Source of the DNA: an uncultured Dehalococcoidia bacterium
GTDB taxonomy: Bacteria > Chloroflexota > Dehalococcoidia > Tepidiformales > Tepidiformaceae
Length of the DNA stretch: 6,634 nt
Reading direction: 5' to 3'
Assembly: GCA_937954195.1 (NCBI GenBank)
Contig: CALFYR010000037.1
Location: 1 to 6,634 of the forward strand
Shown here: one piece after another, positions 4,781 through 6,634 of the stretch
Position numbering within the stretch: position 1 is the stretch's first letter
Layout of the letters: each line of letters opens with the position of its first letter
Made by a program: the position numbers and the translations under genes
The notes under the pieces: generated by a model
Databases searched by the model: none
Told to the model about the DNA's origin: nothing
What the model saw: only the letters and a program-made list of their open reading frames with translations

Positions 4781-5977
4781 ATGGCTAAACCGCTCGAAGG
4801 TATCCGCGTTCTCGACTTCACACGCTACCAGCAGGGCCCCTTCGCAACGGTCATTCTCGGGGACTTCGGCGCGAGCGTAATCAAGGTGGAGGAACCGAAC
4901 GGCGATTTCGGCCGGCGCATGTGGCGCGAACCTGACGGCTTCACGGCCTTCTTCGAATCGCTCGACCGCGGCAAGCAATCGGTGTGCATCGACCTGCGAA
5001 CCCCCGAAGGCCGGGATCTTGCTCTGCGCCTCGGCGATGACGCCGATGTCGTCGTGGAGAATTTCCGGCCGGGGACCATGGAGAAATGGGGCCTTTCGTA
5101 CGAAGCGTTTCGCGAACGGAATCCACGGGTCATCTACGCCCAGGCGACCGGCTGGGGGACGAAGGGTCCGATGGCAACCTACCCTTCGTTCGACCAGATA
5201 TCCCAGGCTTTCAGCGGTTTCGCACAGCATTCCGGCGGAGGCCCCGGCTCCCGGCCGGAAATCCCCTACCCGGGCATCGCGGACCAGTCGGGCGGCATGA
5301 ACCTGGCGCTTGGCATCATGACGGCGCTCTTCGTTCGAGAACGCACGGGTATTGGCCAGAAGGTGGAGGTCTCGCTGCTTGGCACCCAACTTGCCCTCCA
5401 GGCGCCGGAAATTCTCCACTACCTCCACTTCGGCGAGGAGCGAAAACGGGAATTCCGTGCGTCTCCAACCGTCGGCCACTACGAGTGCTCGGACGGCCGG
5501 TGGGTGATGATCGTCGGCATCGACCAGAAGTTCTGGCCACGAACAGCCAGGGCGCTGGGCCTGGACCACCTCATCGAGGACGAACGATTCGCGCGAGGTT
5601 ACCCTCGGTTCCTGAACCGCAAAGAGCTCCAGGAGTTGATGGAAGCGGCATTCGCATCGAACACGGCGGAGCACTGGCTCGAACGGCTGCGGGCCGAAGA
5701 TGTCCCCGCTTCTGTCGTGAACGACTACGCCGCAATGGCCGAGGACCCGCAGCCCGCCGCGAATGGCTACCTCACCGAGATCGACCACCCGAAGTTCGGC
5801 CGGCAGTGCATCGTCGGGCTGCATATCGAACTCAGTGAAACGCCCGGCGAGCCGGGTTCACCCGCCCCGGAACTCGGCGAACACACGGATGAAGTCCTGG
5901 CCAATCTCGGGCTCACGGTCGAGGAGATTGCCGACTTGCGACGCCGAGGCGTGATCGGAGCGGCAGCTAAGGATTGA
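4781..5977 (+). CDS. CaiB/BaiF (class III) CoA-transferase family protein
   Basis: A complete 398-residue enzyme of the formyl-CoA transferase / CaiB family, which moves CoA between carboxylic acids through a mixed-anhydride intermediate on an aspartate. Visible family signatures: PLEGIRVLDFTRYQQGPFAT (4-23), GDFGASVIKVEEPNGD (27-42), the CoA-binding-type VVENFRPGTMEKWGLSYEAF (91-110), the motif around QATGWGTKGP (121-130), the probable catalytic Asp168 in GIADQSGGMNLALG, and REKTG-like RERTGIGQKVEVSLL (186-200). The C-terminal domain (about 225-345) has the usual VPASVVND segment. Length is typical. ATG 4781 puts the family N-terminus in register; the GTG at 4721 would add 20 unrelated residues. 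The substrate is not deducible: carnitine, oxalate, succinate/mesaconate and bile-acid members look alike at this level. No dehydrogenase, racemase or acyl-CoA ligase partner is nearby. Divergent from the HD-GYP operon. Confidence 0.95.
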   Translation: MAKPLEGIRVLDFTRYQQGPFATVILGDFGASVIKVEEPNGDFGRRMWREPDGFTAFFESLDRGKQSVCIDLRTPEGRDLALRLGDDADVVVENFRPGTMEKWGLSYEAFRERNPRVIYAQATGWGTKGPMATYPSFDQISQAFSGFAQHSGGGPGSRPEIPYPGIADQSGGMNLALGIMTALFVRERTGIGQKVEVSLLGTQLALQAPEILHYLHFGEERKREFRASPTVGHYECSDGRWVMIVGIDQKFWPRTARALGLDHLIEDERFARGYPRFLNRKELQELMEAAFASNTAEHWLERLRAEDVPASVVNDYAAMAEDPQPAANGYLTEIDHPKFGRQCIVGLHIELSETPGEPGSPAPELGEHTDEVLANLGLTVEEIADLRRRGVIGAAAKD

Positions 5978-6634
5978 TGTCGCCGTTCGCCGGGCCGCGG
6001 GCGCCGGCAAAACCGAAGCCCAGCACGGCCAGGCATTCGCGGACGGCAGCGGTCTCCCCTTCCACGCTCGCGCGTTCCAGGAGAGCCAACGCACCGGGAA
6101 CGTTGAAGTCGTCGTCCATAGCCTCACGGAACCCGCGAACGACGGCCTCCGATGGTTCGCCGGAAGCAGCTGCGGCGGCCGACTTGAGCCGTTCGTAGCG
6201 TTCGCGAAGCGCTGGAAGCGCTGCATCGGTGTAATTGGCATCCATCCGCAGATGGTGGCTCAACAAATACAACCGAAGGTGATCCGGCTCGTAGGTTTCC
6301 ATCAGCACCCGCGCGAGGACGAGGTTGCCGAGGGACTTGCTCATTTTGACGCCGTCGAGCTCAAGCATCCCGTTATGTAGCCACCACCCACAGAACGGCT
6401 CCAACCCATAGGCAGCCTCCGCCTGGGCTATCTCGTTTTCATGGTGTGGATAGGTCAGGTCCCGGCCGCCGCCGTGGATATCAATCTGCGGGCCGAGGTG
6501 CTTCACCGACATGGCGGTGCATTCGATGCTCCAGCCCGGCCGCCCAGGACCCCAAGGGCTATCCCAGCTCGGATCGCCCGGATCGACGACCTGCCAGAGG
6601 AGGAAATCGAGGTGGTTGCGCTTCTTATGGGCCC
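5967..6634 (-). CDS. cysS: Cysteinyl-tRNA synthetase-like ligase, C-terminal part (5' end outside window), short C-terminus
   Basis: The frame enters from the right edge and ends at TAG 5969-5967, giving 221 residues. CysRS signatures are clear: PSWDSPWGPGRPGWSIECTAM (21-41 of the visible part), IDIHGGGRDLTYPHHENEIAQAEA (50-73) and VKMSKSLGN (95-103), the ATP-binding KMSKS loop. C38, H63 and E67 have the same spacing as the zinc ligands C209, H234 and E238 of E. coli CysRS; the HIGH motif and first ligand lie outside. Only 121 residues follow KMSKS, against about 190 in E. coli. They cover the helical bundle (LRLYLLSHHLR, AMDDDFNVPGALALL) but not the final segment with the usual ARxxKDxxxADxIRxxL motif. 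That length resembles the mycothiol ligase MshC, but PHHENE with E67 favours CysRS. The gene converges on the CoA-transferase gene with an 11-bp overlap. Confidence 0.85.
   Translation of the reverse strand, partial: AHKKRNHLDFLLWQVVDPGDPSWDSPWGPGRPGWSIECTAMSVKHLGPQIDIHGGGRDLTYPHHENEIAQAEAAYGLEPFCGWWLHNGMLELDGVKMSKSLGNLVLARVLMETYEPDHLRLYLLSHHLRMDANYTDAALPALRERYERLKSAAAAASGEPSEAVVRGFREAMDDDFNVPGALALLERASVEGETAAVRECLAVLGFGFAGARGPANGDINP

Noticed and set aside
4640..5824. Long open frame (394 codons) on the - strand opposite the CoA-transferase
   Set aside because: Codon-mirror artefact of a GC-rich gene; no recognisable domain, and the + strand frame has clear family motifs.
5858..6241. Frameshifted continuation of the cysS-like C-terminus in another - strand frame
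   Set aside because: The alternative frames show no ARxxKDxxxAD-type motif or other CysRS tail feature, so a simple frameshift is not supported.

Overview
The window comes from a GC-rich bacterial chromosome with tightly packed, high-GC3 genes and short intergenic gaps. Gene content is mostly housekeeping and metabolic: replication primase, a cysteinyl-tRNA-synthetase-type ligase, a CoA-transferase, a c-di-GMP-type phosphodiesterase and a TetR regulator. No mobile element, CRISPR array, tRNA or rRNA was seen. The phylum cannot be proven from this stretch. The mix, the apparent leaderless starts and the protein style would fit Chloroflexota or another high-GC terrestrial lineage (inference, low confidence).

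Layout, left to right. (1) 2-301, +: the C-terminal end of a protein ending in a CARDB-like beta-sandwich domain. (2) 393-2240, +: complete DNA primase, dnaG, with a -10-like hexamer only 8 nt before the ATG and a weak terminator after its stop. (3) 2307-2524, +: a compact self-contained transcription unit. It has a TTGACA promoter, a 5' stem-loop, a strong Shine-Dalgarno, a 30-codon ORF for a hydrophobic signal-peptide-like or membrane peptide, and a strong GNRA-loop hairpin terminator. This small gene is the easiest item to miss and the best candidate for something undescribed. (4) 4480-2548, -: a two-gene operon, a membrane-anchored HD-GYP phosphodiesterase followed by a TetR-family regulator. 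The genes overlap by 26 bp, and a perfect 8-bp-arm inverted repeat covers the TetR Shine-Dalgarno. (5) 4481-4780: the divergent intergenic region, which carries two near-identical copies of a TGACA-N4-TGACA element, one near each divergent gene. (6) 4781-5977, +: complete CaiB/BaiF (class III) CoA-transferase. (7) 6634-5967, -: the C-terminal 221 residues of a CysRS-like enzyme, overlapping the CoA-transferase tail to tail by 11 bp. It is short after KMSKS and seems to lack the usual final CysRS segment.

The genes do not form one pathway. The best-supported functional link is the HD-GYP-TetR operon, which may share a divergent control region with the CoA-transferase gene. The shared bidirectional terminator at 2499-2524 closes both the small-peptide unit and the TetR operon.
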